Source: a virus
Virus record (IMG/VR): IMGVR_UViG_3300046009_005091
Location: 1 to 29,101 of that record
DNA length: 29,101 nt
Reading direction: 5' to 3' (one strand)
A model generated the notes under the pieces. It worked only from the letters and a program-made list of their open reading frames with translations, had not been told where the DNA came from and ran no database searches. The translations under genes and the position numbers were made by a program. Below, piece after piece: positions 11,901 to 18,534 of this stretch (positions within the stretch are counted from its first letter, which is position 1; every line of letters starts with the position of its first letter).

Positions 11901-14877
11901 AGCAGGCACAGGGTCATTAAATGCTACAGTAATTACTCCTGTTCCAACAATGACTATATCCAATACAACTACTACTACTAACGTGTTTACAACTGCTACT
12001 GTAGTAGTATCTGCAACTACAACAGGAACTAACATTATTACGTGTAATAGTACCTCGTCATTAGTATATGGTCAACCAGTTGTGTTTAGTGCTGCATTAG
12101 GCGGATTGTCAACTACTACAGTGTATTATGTATTGAATATTTTAAGTACGACAACATTTACTGTTTCTACAAGTTATGGCGGTACGCAATTTGCATTAAC
12201 AACTGCTGCCGGTAGTTCTAATTTGCAAGCAGCAACGACTAACTTAGTTATTGGACAACCGATAGTGTTCTTTGGTCAAGTATTTGGCAATCCTACACAA
12301 CTTATTACATACTATGTTAACTCAATTGTTAGTACTACAACATTTACAGTTTCATCTGTACAATACTACGGGTACTCTGGTACATCACTTAGTTTATCTA
12401 CTACAAGTGGTAACATGACTGCAGTTTATGGACCGATACAAACACCGTTAATTGCAAATACCGGTAGTAATTATATGACAACACAACCAATAACTGTAAC
12501 ACAAACATCGGTTGCTGGTACAAACTTAATTACGTGTACGAACACTTATATGTTAGGTGTTGGTCAACCAGTTGTGTTTAGTGCAGGACTAGGCGGTTTA
12601 GCTGCCAATGTAATATACTACGTTACAAGTATTCCGTCGGCCTTTACATTCTCTGTGTCAATATATTCAAATGGACCAACATATTCATTAACATATGCAA
12701 CTGGTTCTATGACACTAAATCAAGCAGTTACTAACCTATGGTTAGGACAACCAATTGTATTTGGTAGTGATATTGCTGGGAAAACAGTATTTGGTAATAT
12801 CTTAACTAGTACCGTTTATTATGTACAGTCATTATTTTCAACTACTGCATTCTATGTATCAACATCGCCGAATGGTTCAGTTTATGCTTTAACATCTCAA
12901 GCAAGTACATCATATGCAGCACCAATGTCGTATATTGCAGCAACGTTACCGATAGCTGTATCAAACGTGTATGTTGGACAAGCGATGCCGATATCAACAA
13001 CATCTGCATCAGGTAACGCGATAACAACTGGCAACTTGCTATCACCTAGCACTAGACTTCCAATTAGCATAACAGGTATTACATCAACTACAAACATTTT
13101 AACTTGTACTAATACAACACCTTTATCAGTTGGTTTACCAATTGTGTTTAGTTCAAGTTTTGCCGGGTTAGTTGGTAACACTACTTATTATGTGTTAAAC
13201 ATCTTAAATAGCACACAATTTACAGTTACAAATACATGGGGTGGACAGCAAGTTATTCTAACCGCAACCGGTGTTACACCAAACATTGTATCACTTACTA
13301 TTACTGGGTCAAACCAAGTGTTTACTAACTCATTAAACGTGACGTCTGGACAAAATACATTTAACTTGTATCCGGGTATGCCAATCGTGTTTACTGGTAC
13401 AACATTTGTTGGTCAAATTGTAATCGGTACTACTTATTATGTTTCTCAAGTTACTAACAGTACAAACTTTAGCATTTCAACAACACCAGGAGGCACTGTA
13501 CTTGGATTAGGTACTGCAACCGGTACAATGGGTATGCTATCGGCACTACAAGTTACAAACTTAGGTATCACAGTTCAACCATCAACTGCTAACTTATCTG
13601 TTGGTCAACCATTGTATACAACTGGTACTACATTTGGTAACTTGCAAGCTGGTTTAACTTATTATGTTAATACGGTTTTAAGTCCTACTCAGTTTACAGT
13701 TACAACTACACAATATTCTGGTACATCATTTACATTAATTAATCATACCGGATACATGTATTTTACAATGAGTACAGGTAACAATGCAATTGGGGCAACA
13801 AGTACTGCAACATTAGTTTCAGCTGCACCTATTATGCTTACTGGTGCAACTATTAATGTTACTAGTATATACGGTACATTGTTAACTACAACTGGTAATA
13901 CTGGATTTTTAAATGTTAATCAACCTGTATTATTTACTGGTTACACAATTGGTGGTATTCAAGCAAATACATATTACTATGTACAAAGCAAACCATCATT
14001 TAATACATTTACACTAAGTGCAACAGTTAATGGACCTGCATTATCATGGGGTACTACTTCAAATTTAATGACTGCACAATTGGTAAATAGTGTTGGAACA
14101 TCGTTATTACCTTACAATGCGTATTATGTACAAGCAGTTCAAAGTCCGTTTACATTCGGTATTACAAATACATTGGGCGGTAATGCAACAACATTAACAA
14201 CTAGTACAGGTACTGTAATTGTTCAAAGTAACATTTGTACATTGGCATCAGGCGGTTCAACTGCGTTTTTAGCACCTAACCAACTGTTAACATTTACTGG
14301 TACATCGTTTGGTAACTTACAAACATTACCGACTACTACATTACCGTTTATTGTTACTAACACTAATACTAGCAACTATGTTACAGTATCAAATACTGCA
14401 ACATTAGTAGTTAATCAACCAGTAGTATTTATTGGAACAACGTGGGGTGGTATTGTTGCTAATACAACTTATTACATATTAACTATTAATAATAGTACAC
14501 AGTTTACAATTAGTGCAACGATTGGAGGTAGTGTAATTGTGTTAACAACCGTTTCTTCTGCAGCACAAACCCCGGCGTTTTATATGGTGCCTGCGTATTA
14601 TGTTAAAGCAATTATCAGTAGTACACAGTTTGTTTTATCAGCATCGCCAAACGGTGTAATACATCCGTTAATTACTGCATACGCAACAGGTGGTAACGTG
14701 CTTTTAGCTAATGGACAACCAGTTAACACTGATTTTATCGAATTTGATTCGATAATTGCAGGTAACGGTGTGTTAGAAAGAACAGGTATAATTATACCAC
14801 CAAACACTTACTTGTATGCGTCTAGTAACGTATCACAAGTTACCGCATTAGCAATCGGAATACAGGAGGCAGTATAA
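5965..14877 (+). CDS. Giant repeat virion protein: 34 FCCH-like beta repeats inserted in a small virion domain (2970 aa)
   Basis: Probably an extended structural or adhesive virion component. Residues 1-55 (ending near IVVNTNFANRNGADAKVRLA) and residues ~2921-2970 (from NTDFIEFDSIIAG) look like the two halves of one small domain comparable to the 109-residue protein at 448-777. Between them are 34 copies of a ~75-85 residue unit, roughly IGQPVVFSG.LGNLV.GTVYYV then IPSSTTFTVS, each followed by a Gly-rich turn and a TATG strand. I believe this motif resembles the Pfam FCCH domain of E1 enzymes that is sometimes called in phage proteins; no ubiquitin chemistry is implied. Thr, Ser and Val dominate, charged residues are rare, and there is no signal peptide. 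The start has AGGAG 15 bases upstream; the stop overlaps the next ATG by one base. The frame is intact throughout, so the array is under selection. Confidence 0.8.
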   Translation: MTTASKFGAQDLNGNPFNYQQIVAPASNSNIVVNTNFANRNGADAKVRLAATSVPLVSQTVSSTQGLYPYAATSSAASTTIPTIQTLTVSNTTAGTNLITTQSIPVTATAISTNLITCTSTTALVINQPIVFSGNLGNLVAGTIYYILTINSNTTFTVSTTLGGIPYNLVTAYGVVNLQQTTSNLQLNEPIVFTGVSFGGLNTGLTYYVSTIPSSTTFTVSTFPAGPISQLFTATGVLTLGFSVKPAPVNFSSTSTGTAVSTLQTLTISNTTTSTNVFTTASVAVTATTVSTNIITTSSTATLSIGQPVVFSGNLGNLISGTVYYVQSIPSATTFTVSATWGGAQFALATAAGSVNFQHATSNLTINQPIIFQGIAFGGVISQTTYYILTINSNTTFTVSTTPGGTVLGLGTATGTMILGSSPYPSTVSVSSTASTIVAGTIVVTNTTSSTNIITCASTTTLAVNRPVVFSSNLGNLISGVTYYVLNIINPTQFTVSATQAGVVYPLATATGNITVLPQQLLTIGLSTYAANSSTFSTLNVQVTNTTVTTNLITCASTSNLYPGMPIQFLGSAFGNLNLYGNTLYYVLTVNSPTTFTISFSVNGPVYVLSTASGTMWVQNATSNLSPNQPVVFSSGAPTQRMNISNTTVTTNVLTTASIAVTATTVTTNVITAADTSLLVIGQPVVFSGSLGNLVANTVYYVLTIPSSTQFTVSALLNNTVFVLATAAGGITVQAATANLIVNEPIVFTGTTFGNIVANTTYYIQSIVSNTTFTVSSTVNGSALALTTATGTAMTGTFAIPTFPLNIGSTTVTSNLITTATVSVTNTTVTTNIITCASTVSINVGQAIVFAGTTFGNIVAGTVYYVQSIPNTTTFTISATLNGTQFALTTATGTCTFQQSTTGLVLNQGIQFNGTGFGNLTANTTFVFYVLTINSTTTFTVSTVPGGAVFALSTATGTLVTNPPLFGGVIAGVTYYIHSIPASTQFEISTTPGGSPLALTLSPQAGNSTTYGVMRAIISPNTSTNTNVMTTTSIAVTATTTGTNVITCANSSKFAIGQPVVFSGELGGLVANTVYYVLTIPTSTTFTVSAASGGVTFALTSATGSITVQPSTAGLSINQPISFSNASTPLTISSTTVSTNLLTMNAIAVTATTITTNVITCSSTSTLVAGMPVVFDGNLGNLISGTVYYIASIVSSNTFTVSSTFNGSVFVLATASGAINVYSATTNLAVNQPIVFSGTTFGNIVAGTTYYVASVPSSTTFTVSASINGSTFVVSTAAGTMTGSLSTFGGIVAGITYYIQSIPTLTQFTVSATYGGIPFMLTNFNGSMTGNIMPSIQSVAVSNTNVTGNVLTTATIAVTNTTATTNVITCTSTSTLTIGQPVVFSAALGGLIANTTYYVLTIPSTTTFTVSTVIYGSVYALSTAVGTINVQQSVANFTVNQAIVFTGTTFGNINPNVAYYIFSILSPTTFTVAQSLNASQFVLTTTSGTMYANTVATQILTVGNTNTSNQLTTMNIAGTQSSAGTNVLTVTSTFFFTVGMPVVFDTAIGGITIGTIYYVQSIPTAQQFTVSLWPNGPQVILSTSTTGFGVRQAVTNLIINQPVVFSGITFGNIVAGTTYYVQSIASSSIFCVSAAPNGSQFGLSTTSGTMYYTPLSTNVTAIDAIVATPIAVTATTSATGLVTCASTSRLAIGQAIVFSGALGGLLANTVYYVLTIPSALTFSVSTTPVSGTLVLSGSTTVNINQVLLSDATGSINVQQSTANLAVGQPVILTSPYAAVTVSNTTTSTNVITTASIAVSATSSVNNYITATSTSTLTINQPVVFSGALGNLVSATVYYVASIPSSTQFSVSLVINGSTVTLTTASGSINVQQATTGLVVNQPIVFSGTAFGNIVSGTTYYIQSIASNTTFTISASYNGAVFALTTANGSLTSTFTGFGGLAVNTIYYIQSIPSLTSVILSNILGSATTTTLNATTTILTAGTGSLNATVITPVPTMTISNTTTTTNVFTTATVVVSATTTGTNIITCNSTSSLVYGQPVVFSAALGGLSTTTVYYVLNILSTTTFTVSTSYGGTQFALTTAAGSSNLQAATTNLVIGQPIVFFGQVFGNPTQLITYYVNSIVSTTTFTVSSVQYYGYSGTSLSLSTTSGNMTAVYGPIQTPLIANTGSNYMTTQPITVTQTSVAGTNLITCTNTYMLGVGQPVVFSAGLGGLAANVIYYVTSIPSAFTFSVSIYSNGPTYSLTYATGSMTLNQAVTNLWLGQPIVFGSDIAGKTVFGNILTSTVYYVQSLFSTTAFYVSTSPNGSVYALTSQASTSYAAPMSYIAATLPIAVSNVYVGQAMPISTTSASGNAITTGNLLSPSTRLPISITGITSTTNILTCTNTTPLSVGLPIVFSSSFAGLVGNTTYYVLNILNSTQFTVTNTWGGQQVILTATGVTPNIVSLTITGSNQVFTNSLNVTSGQNTFNLYPGMPIVFTGTTFVGQIVIGTTYYVSQVTNSTNFSISTTPGGTVLGLGTATGTMGMLSALQVTNLGITVQPSTANLSVGQPLYTTGTTFGNLQAGLTYYVNTVLSPTQFTVTTTQYSGTSFTLINHTGYMYFTMSTGNNAIGATSTATLVSAAPIMLTGATINVTSIYGTLLTTTGNTGFLNVNQPVLFTGYTIGGIQANTYYYVQSKPSFNTFTLSATVNGPALSWGTTSNLMTAQLVNSVGTSLLPYNAYYVQAVQSPFTFGITNTLGGNATTLTTSTGTVIVQSNICTLASGGSTAFLAPNQLLTFTGTSFGNLQTLPTTTLPFIVTNTNTSNYVTVSNTATLVVNQPVVFIGTTWGGIVANTTYYILTINNSTQFTISATIGGSVIVLTTVSSAAQTPAFYMVPAYYVKAIISSTQFVLSASPNGVIHPLITAYATGGNVLLANGQPVNTDFIEFDSIIAGNGVLERTGIIIPPNTYLYASSNVSQVTALAIGIQEAV
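7162..7215 (+). repeat. Exact 54-base direct repeat, copy 1
   Basis: These 54 bases inside the giant repeat gene recur exactly at 13477-13530, in the same orientation and frame, encoding STTPGGTVLGLGTATGTM. Most other repeat units differ at many synonymous positions, so this identity over 6.3 kb stands out. Confidence 0.9.
13477..13530 (+). repeat. Exact 54-base direct repeat, copy 2
   Basis: Identical to 7162-7215, with mismatching bases on both sides. The two copies lie 6315 bases apart, a multiple of three, so recombination between them would delete 2105 residues without shifting the frame. Confidence 0.9.
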
Positions 14878-15686
14878 TGGCAAGGTATCAATCCCTACCA
14901 GATAGAACAGATACATTTAACGTAACAGTTAGCGACCAACACATGTGTCAAAATTATGGGTTGGTTATAGACTGTTGCACAGTACCAGCAAACACAAAAT
15001 GCCAATTAAACATAACAACAGCCTGCGGCTGTTGTTATTGGTGCGTGCCAGCTGGCGTTCAATCAATTTATGTAGAAATATGGGGTGCAGGCGGTGGCGG
15101 CAATGGCAGCTACTGCATCTGCTGCATTCATGGGGCAGGCGGTGGGGCAGGCGGTTATCAGTCGTTTACATTACCAACTGCACCAGGATGCAAATACACT
15201 GTTTGTGCAGGCGCAGGCGGCTCTTTTGGATGTGGATATACTTCACCAGGAGGTACCGGCAATACATCGTTTATTAGTGGATTTAATACCGGATCCGGTA
15301 CATGTGCATTAGGCGGATTTGGTGCATTGTGTAATTGCTGTGGCCACGGCTGTGCAATTTGCGGTTCAAATCAATATTCATGTGGATGGCCAGGTCCCGG
15401 TCCAACTCTTTATGCAAACAATGTATTCGGAGCAACTGGAGAAGTCGGACACCAATTTGGACGTGCAGTCGGTTGCGGCTGGGTAAATCGAGGCGGTGCT
15501 GCACCATTTAACGGTGGCGCCGGCACACAGTTTTCATTTTATAACGGTTCGGGCGGTACACAATACAGCGGAATGGCAGGGGCTTATCCAGGCGGTGGTG
15601 GCGCCGGGGCGGCAGCACAAAATAGTTGTAGCATATGCCAATGTGGTGGCTGTGGCGGTAACGGTTTAGTTAGAATATGGTATTAA
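14877..15686 (+). CDS. Glycine/cysteine-rich adhesin-like protein 1 (269 aa)
   Basis: First of three paralogs. The N-terminal ~55 residues lead into CGCCYWCVPAGVQSIYVEIW and then GAGGGG, the opening of the glycine-rich domain found in phage tail-tip and fibre proteins. The rest is Gly-rich runs (GAGGGAGGY, PGGGGAGAAA) and ends GLVRIWY. I count 26 cysteines, several as CC or CxC pairs (CICC, CNCC, CSICQCGGC), near 10% of residues. The related-looking Gly-rich adhesin gp38 of Salmonella phage S16 folds as packed polyglycine-II helices; a similar fold here is inferred. The cysteines could form disulfides outside the cell or bind metal. ATG overlaps the upstream stop by one base (TAATG), with AGGAGG seven bases before it, so translation is coupled to the giant repeat gene. 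Confidence 0.7.
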   Translation: MARYQSLPDRTDTFNVTVSDQHMCQNYGLVIDCCTVPANTKCQLNITTACGCCYWCVPAGVQSIYVEIWGAGGGGNGSYCICCIHGAGGGAGGYQSFTLPTAPGCKYTVCAGAGGSFGCGYTSPGGTGNTSFISGFNTGSGTCALGGFGALCNCCGHGCAICGSNQYSCGWPGPGPTLYANNVFGATGEVGHQFGRAVGCGWVNRGGAAPFNGGAGTQFSFYNGSGGTQYSGMAGAYPGGGGAGAAAQNSCSICQCGGCGGNGLVRIWY

Positions 15687-15698
15687 GGGAACATAGAA

Positions 15699-16568
15699 AT
15701 GGGAAGATATAGAACAGACGTAGTACAAACATGCGGATCATCACAGCAATGTTGGGATGCTACTACATATAACGGATATAACTGCCAAGTAACATGTTTA
15801 CCGTCACAAGGAACATGTGTATTTCAAATGTCAGGCGGTCTCGGAGGATGCGGTACCTGCGGACCAGGTACCGGGGCATGTTGCCAATGGTTAACACCAG
15901 CTGGAGTATCGTCAGTTATTATCGAAATATGGGGTGGTGGCGGTGGCGGCGGTTCAAGCCCGTACTGTCGATGCGAACAAAACGGCACAGGCGGCGGCGG
16001 CGGCGCATATGCTAGAAAAACACTCCAAGTTGCAGCTGGCCAATATTATACAATTTGTGTAGGCAGCGGTGGTGCCGGTGGCGGACTATGTGGCGGTACA
16101 ACTACAGCTCCTCAAGCATGTTGCTGTGGAGCTAAAGGCGGTACTACATACATAACTGGTCCTGGATTATGCAATTTTTGCGCAGAAGGCGGCTACGGCG
16201 GCGAATCTAGATTATTTGCATATTGTATAGGCACATCAGTTCCAAACGGAGGATGGCCAGGGACAGGCGGAGATTTAAATGTTAGAGGCGGCGACGGCGG
16301 AATAACAAACGGTGGAAGCTCAATGGGACAATCTAACTCATTTTCGTGGGGCGGCAGCTCACCGTTTGGCGGGAGAAACACATTTATGGGCATGGACTGG
16401 TGTAGTCAATACGTTGACCAATGTGCCAATGGATATAGTGGCGGAATAAATGGGTTTGTAGGTGGATTCCCAGGCGGTGGCGCTCCCGGCGGATTTGCAT
16501 CTTGCTGTTGCGGTATTTGCGCATGCGGCGGCAATGGTGCCCCTGGTGCTATAAGAATTTGGATGTAA
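15699..16568 (+). CDS. Glycine/cysteine-rich adhesin-like protein 2 (289 aa)
   Basis: Paralog of the genes at 14877 and 17164. After a Cys-containing N-terminal segment (VVQTCGSSQQCWDATTY) it carries ACCQWLTPAGVSSVIIEIWG followed by a GGGGGG run, then GGGGGAYARKTLQVAAGQYY, CCCGAKGGTTYITGPG and, at the end, CCCGICACGGNGAPGAIRIW. I count 26 cysteines. The conserved order (CC.W..PAGV, WG, poly-Gly, YT.C.G, CCCG..G, PGGG, IRIW) is shared by all three. The gene lies 12 bases after the first paralog, with AAGGGA before ATG. It is the only one of the three not preceded or followed directly by both a fibre gene and a chaperone; the chaperone-like gene comes next. Receptor binding is inferred from the family resemblance and position. 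Confidence 0.7.
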   Translation: MGRYRTDVVQTCGSSQQCWDATTYNGYNCQVTCLPSQGTCVFQMSGGLGGCGTCGPGTGACCQWLTPAGVSSVIIEIWGGGGGGGSSPYCRCEQNGTGGGGGAYARKTLQVAAGQYYTICVGSGGAGGGLCGGTTTAPQACCCGAKGGTTYITGPGLCNFCAEGGYGGESRLFAYCIGTSVPNGGWPGTGGDLNVRGGDGGITNGGSSMGQSNSFSWGGSSPFGGRNTFMGMDWCSQYVDQCANGYSGGINGFVGGFPGGGAPGGFASCCCGICACGGNGAPGAIRIWM

Positions 16569-16578
16569 AGGAAAATTA

Positions 16579-17154
16579 ATGACTGAAGAAATAGTTACAG
16601 AAAAACTGTATAAAATTATATGGAAGGAAACCAGTTCAAATCCAGGATTTATTGAAAGTTTAACTTTTAAAGAATCTGAATTACCTGATCATAATAGAGC
16701 AGAAGTGTTAGGACCTGATAGAGAATACGTTGAAGCAGTTCCTGGTTCAAAACTGTACTTGTTTACAGTCGATATGTCTACAATTACAGCTGATCACGAA
16801 TTTTATAATAAAGTTCTATCACATTGGGATTGGGGAACAAATGACTTAATTCTTAATGACATTCCTCCGTTAACATGGGATGACATTAGGATGATGAGAA
16901 ATTCAATGTTAGCAGGATGCGACAACATGTTTAATGTTGATACACCTGATCCGTTAAAACAGCAATGGGTTGACTATAGAGCATTGTTACGAGATTTACC
17001 CGATCGTGAATTAGCAGCAGGAAGAACACCGGATACTGTTTTTTGGAATGATTACTTACCTCCATTTCCAGCAAGTGCCCGCGGTGGGTTAACTCAGGAA
17101 CAAGCTGCACAGTGCGTGTGGTATGTTGCTCCTCCCACAACTGGTAAGAAATAA
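16579..17154 (+). CDS. Tail-assembly-chaperone-like protein, long form (191 aa)
   Basis: Probably helps fold or assemble the neighbouring fibre/adhesin proteins. Residues ~97-165 read LTWDDIRMMRNSMLAGCDNM, then VDTPDPLKQQWVDYRALLRD and a proline-rich W-containing end. This 'R..RN.LLA.sD....D.P......W..YR..LRD' signature is that of small phage tail-assembly chaperones (Pfam Phage_tail_APC type). The N-terminal ~95 residues (KLYKIIWKETSSNPGFIESL onward) are a separate domain that I do not recognise. The last 25 residues, including LTQEQAAQCVWYVAPP, are an unusual tail not present in the other two copies. Ten bases follow the previous gene, with AAAGGAA before ATG. It sits between two Gly/Cys-rich genes, fitting a dedicated chaperone role, though no partner is proven. 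Confidence 0.65.
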   Translation: MTEEIVTEKLYKIIWKETSSNPGFIESLTFKESELPDHNRAEVLGPDREYVEAVPGSKLYLFTVDMSTITADHEFYNKVLSHWDWGTNDLILNDIPPLTWDDIRMMRNSMLAGCDNMFNVDTPDPLKQQWVDYRALLRDLPDRELAAGRTPDTVFWNDYLPPFPASARGGLTQEQAAQCVWYVAPPTTGKK

Positions 17155-17163
17155 GGAAATATA

Positions 17164-18186
17164 ATGGCTTATCAAGTATGTTATGTTAAAACATCACCGT
17201 GTTGCGTATTAAATCCATCATGCTCGACTACGTTAACTTCGACACCGACTCAATGTATGAGATCAATCGAAGTATTTGGTTGTACTCCGGATTTAACCCA
17301 AGGTGAATTTAGTGACACCTGTTGCCAAGGTAACTTTATGCCAATCGGTGCATGTTGTGCATGGACTGTTCCTGTAGGTGTATGCAGTATTACTGTAGAA
17401 CTATGGGGAGCAGGCGGTGGCGGTAGTGCCGGATCAAGCCAAGATTGTAGTGGAATGGGCGGCGGCGGCGGAGGTGGTACATATGTTAAAAGAACTATAA
17501 ATGTACTACCAAATGATTTAATTACACTTTGCGCAGGCGCAGGTGGTTTAATGGGTAAGGCAGGCGGATCAGTTGATCTGTGTTATTGCTGTTGCGGCCA
17601 ACCAGGATCTTGTTCGTATGTTAGAAGAAACGGTATTATGTGTATGGATTCGTTTGGCGGCAACTTTGGATGGGCGGTTTGTTCATCCAATAGTGGATGC
17701 ATTTCACCTGCATGTGGTTATCCATGGAAAGCAGGTACTCCTGCGGCAGATGACGGTTATAGTTACGGGTGTTCTGGTTATACTAGAGATATGGCAGTCA
17801 GCCCATTATCAGCGTCTGTTCCAGGATGCCAAAATGTTGCCACCGCATTTTCAGTATCAGGTACTGCCGGATTTGGTGGTGATGTAACAATATGGGGTTC
17901 AGCTTGCGGGTGTGGAACATATTTAAAATGGAACACATCATGTAAAAATAGTGCAGGTATTTTTGGACCAGGTGGTGATTCTTGTTCTACAAGCACTGCA
18001 TTCAACGTTGGGCAGAACTATCAATGTAGCATCAATACTTGCTTTATTTTATGTGAACGGGGTAAACAAGCACCTCCGGGTAAATTTCCAGGCGGTGGCG
18101 GCGGTGGTGGTGTATCCACTGCATGTTGTAATTTAAAAGGAGCAGGCGGTAGTGGTGCACCTGGATATATAAGGGTTTATTATTAA
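17164..18186 (+). CDS. Glycine/cysteine-rich adhesin-like protein 3 (340 aa)
   Basis: Longest of the three paralogs, with 33 cysteines by my count. The N-terminal ~60 residues are Cys-rich (SPCCVLNPSC, DTCCQGNF). The shared core follows: GACCAWTVPVGVCSITVELW, GAGGGG, a GGGGGGG run, LITLCAGAGGLMGKAGG and CYCCCGQPGSC. A longer variable middle (residues ~160-300) contains GFGGDVTIWGSACGCGTYLK, and the protein ends with PGGGGGGG and GAPGYIRVYY. Variation is greatest between the conserved CCCG and PGGG blocks, where receptor-binding loops would be expected in this type of adhesin; that is inference. AAGGA precedes the start. Its stop overlaps the ATG of the next gene by one base, so it and the following chaperone-like protein are translationally coupled. 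Confidence 0.7.
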   Translation: MAYQVCYVKTSPCCVLNPSCSTTLTSTPTQCMRSIEVFGCTPDLTQGEFSDTCCQGNFMPIGACCAWTVPVGVCSITVELWGAGGGGSAGSSQDCSGMGGGGGGGTYVKRTINVLPNDLITLCAGAGGLMGKAGGSVDLCYCCCGQPGSCSYVRRNGIMCMDSFGGNFGWAVCSSNSGCISPACGYPWKAGTPAADDGYSYGCSGYTRDMAVSPLSASVPGCQNVATAFSVSGTAGFGGDVTIWGSACGCGTYLKWNTSCKNSAGIFGPGGDSCSTSTAFNVGQNYQCSINTCFILCERGKQAPPGKFPGGGGGGGVSTACCNLKGAGGSGAPGYIRVYY

Positions 18187-18467
18187 TGACTATTGAAAAT
18201 GAAGAAAATTTAGAATTACCTATTCTGGAAGTAACATGGGATATGGTTAGGGAACATCGTGATCAGTTATTACTTGCAGCTGAAAGTGGGTATAACTTTG
18301 ATACTCCTGACAGTGTAAAACAATTATGGTTAGATTATAAACAAGAACTTAGAGATATTCCTACTAAGTTTAAAGATTTAGAAGATTTAAATCTTGTTGA
18401 ATGGCCTGCAGCACCAACTGGTCATTTACAAGAATTATATCTTTCAAGACTAGCTCCAAATAGTTAA
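18186..18467 (+). CDS. Tail-assembly-chaperone-like protein, short form (93 aa)
   Basis: A minimal version of the protein at 16579-17154, keeping only the chaperone-type domain: VTWDMVREHRDQLLLAAESG, then FDTPDSVKQLWLDYKQELRD, IPTKF and VEWPAAP. The N-terminal domain and C-terminal tail of the long form are absent; a 14-residue acidic leader replaces them. ATG shares one base with the stop of the Gly/Cys-rich gene (TAATG), with AAGGG ten bases upstream inside that gene. Coupling suggests the two proteins act together, as fibre and fibre-chaperone pairs do in other phages. It is the last gene before the hairpin at 18491. Family assignment rests on the conserved W..YK.ELRDIP and WP motifs. Confidence 0.65.
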   Translation: MTIENEENLELPILEVTWDMVREHRDQLLLAAESGYNFDTPDSVKQLWLDYKQELRDIPTKFKDLEDLNLVEWPAAPTGHLQELYLSRLAPNS

Positions 18468-18490
18468 TCAATTTTAACTTAATACAAAAA

Positions 18491-18528
18491 TCAACCCTAT
18501 AAATAGTTTTATATTATTATAGGGTTGA
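18491..18528 (+). promoter_or_regulatory. 12-bp hairpin covering the ribosome-binding site of the next gene; possible terminator
   Basis: TCAACCCTATAA (18491-18502) and TTATAGGGTTGA (18517-18528) are perfect inverted repeats with a 14-base loop. The 3' arm contains AGGG (18521-18524), the only plausible ribosome-binding site for the ATG at 18535, so a transcript read through from upstream would have it paired. Five T's at 18530-18534 follow, so it could also act as an intrinsic terminator. A late promoter box lies across the 5' arm and loop, so late transcripts would lack the 5' arm. Confidence 0.75.
18498..18505 (+). promoter_or_regulatory. T4-type late promoter (exact TATAAATA)
   Basis: An exact match to the T4 late consensus, ending 30 bases before the ATG at 18535. 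In T4 the box spans about -13 to -6, so transcription would begin near 18511, within the hairpin loop. That would give a roughly 24-base leader with the AGGG site unpaired. It should drive the three + strand enzyme genes as a unit. Confidence 0.7.
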
Positions 18529-18534
18529 ATTTTT

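Larger units (their letters stand above)
6213..14691 (+). repeat. 34-copy protein repeat array with alternating A and B units
   Basis: By eye I count 34 copies of the core 'xYYV/I..I...T.FTVS' (33 with YY, one with FYV). Many come as pairs: an A unit reading GQPVVFSG.LG.L and a B unit reading NQPIVFSGTTFGNI, separated by VQ..T.NL. Each pair is preceded by an S/T/N-rich linker of the type VSNTTTSTNVITTASIAV. The higher-order period is about 160-180 residues. Some pairs have an extra or missing B unit, as expected from unequal recombination. Confidence 0.8.

Noticed and set aside
6213-14691. FCCH-like repeats as evidence of ubiquitin-type chemistry
   Set aside because: Only a small beta-domain resemblance is involved. 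No adenylation domain or catalytic cysteine module is present.
6488-14807. Many 60-95 codon frames in other frames of the giant repeat gene
   Set aside because: They recur with the repeat and have the skewed composition expected of shadow frames in Thr/Val-rich repeats; none has a recognisable motif.
5965-14877. Giant repeat gene as a diversity-generating retroelement target
   Set aside because: No reverse transcriptase gene and no template repeat with adenine-specific differences were seen in the window. Repeat differences are spread over all bases.
14945-15507. Overlapping frames in the Gly/Cys-rich genes, some rich in Arg and Trp
   Set aside because: These are frame-shifted readings of GGC/TGC-rich codons. 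The main frame carries the three-paralog conserved pattern.
14877-18186. Cys-rich proteins as metallothioneins
   Set aside because: Cysteines are spread through Gly-rich fibre-type domains with conserved W, P and IRIW blocks; lengths and context fit adhesins far better.
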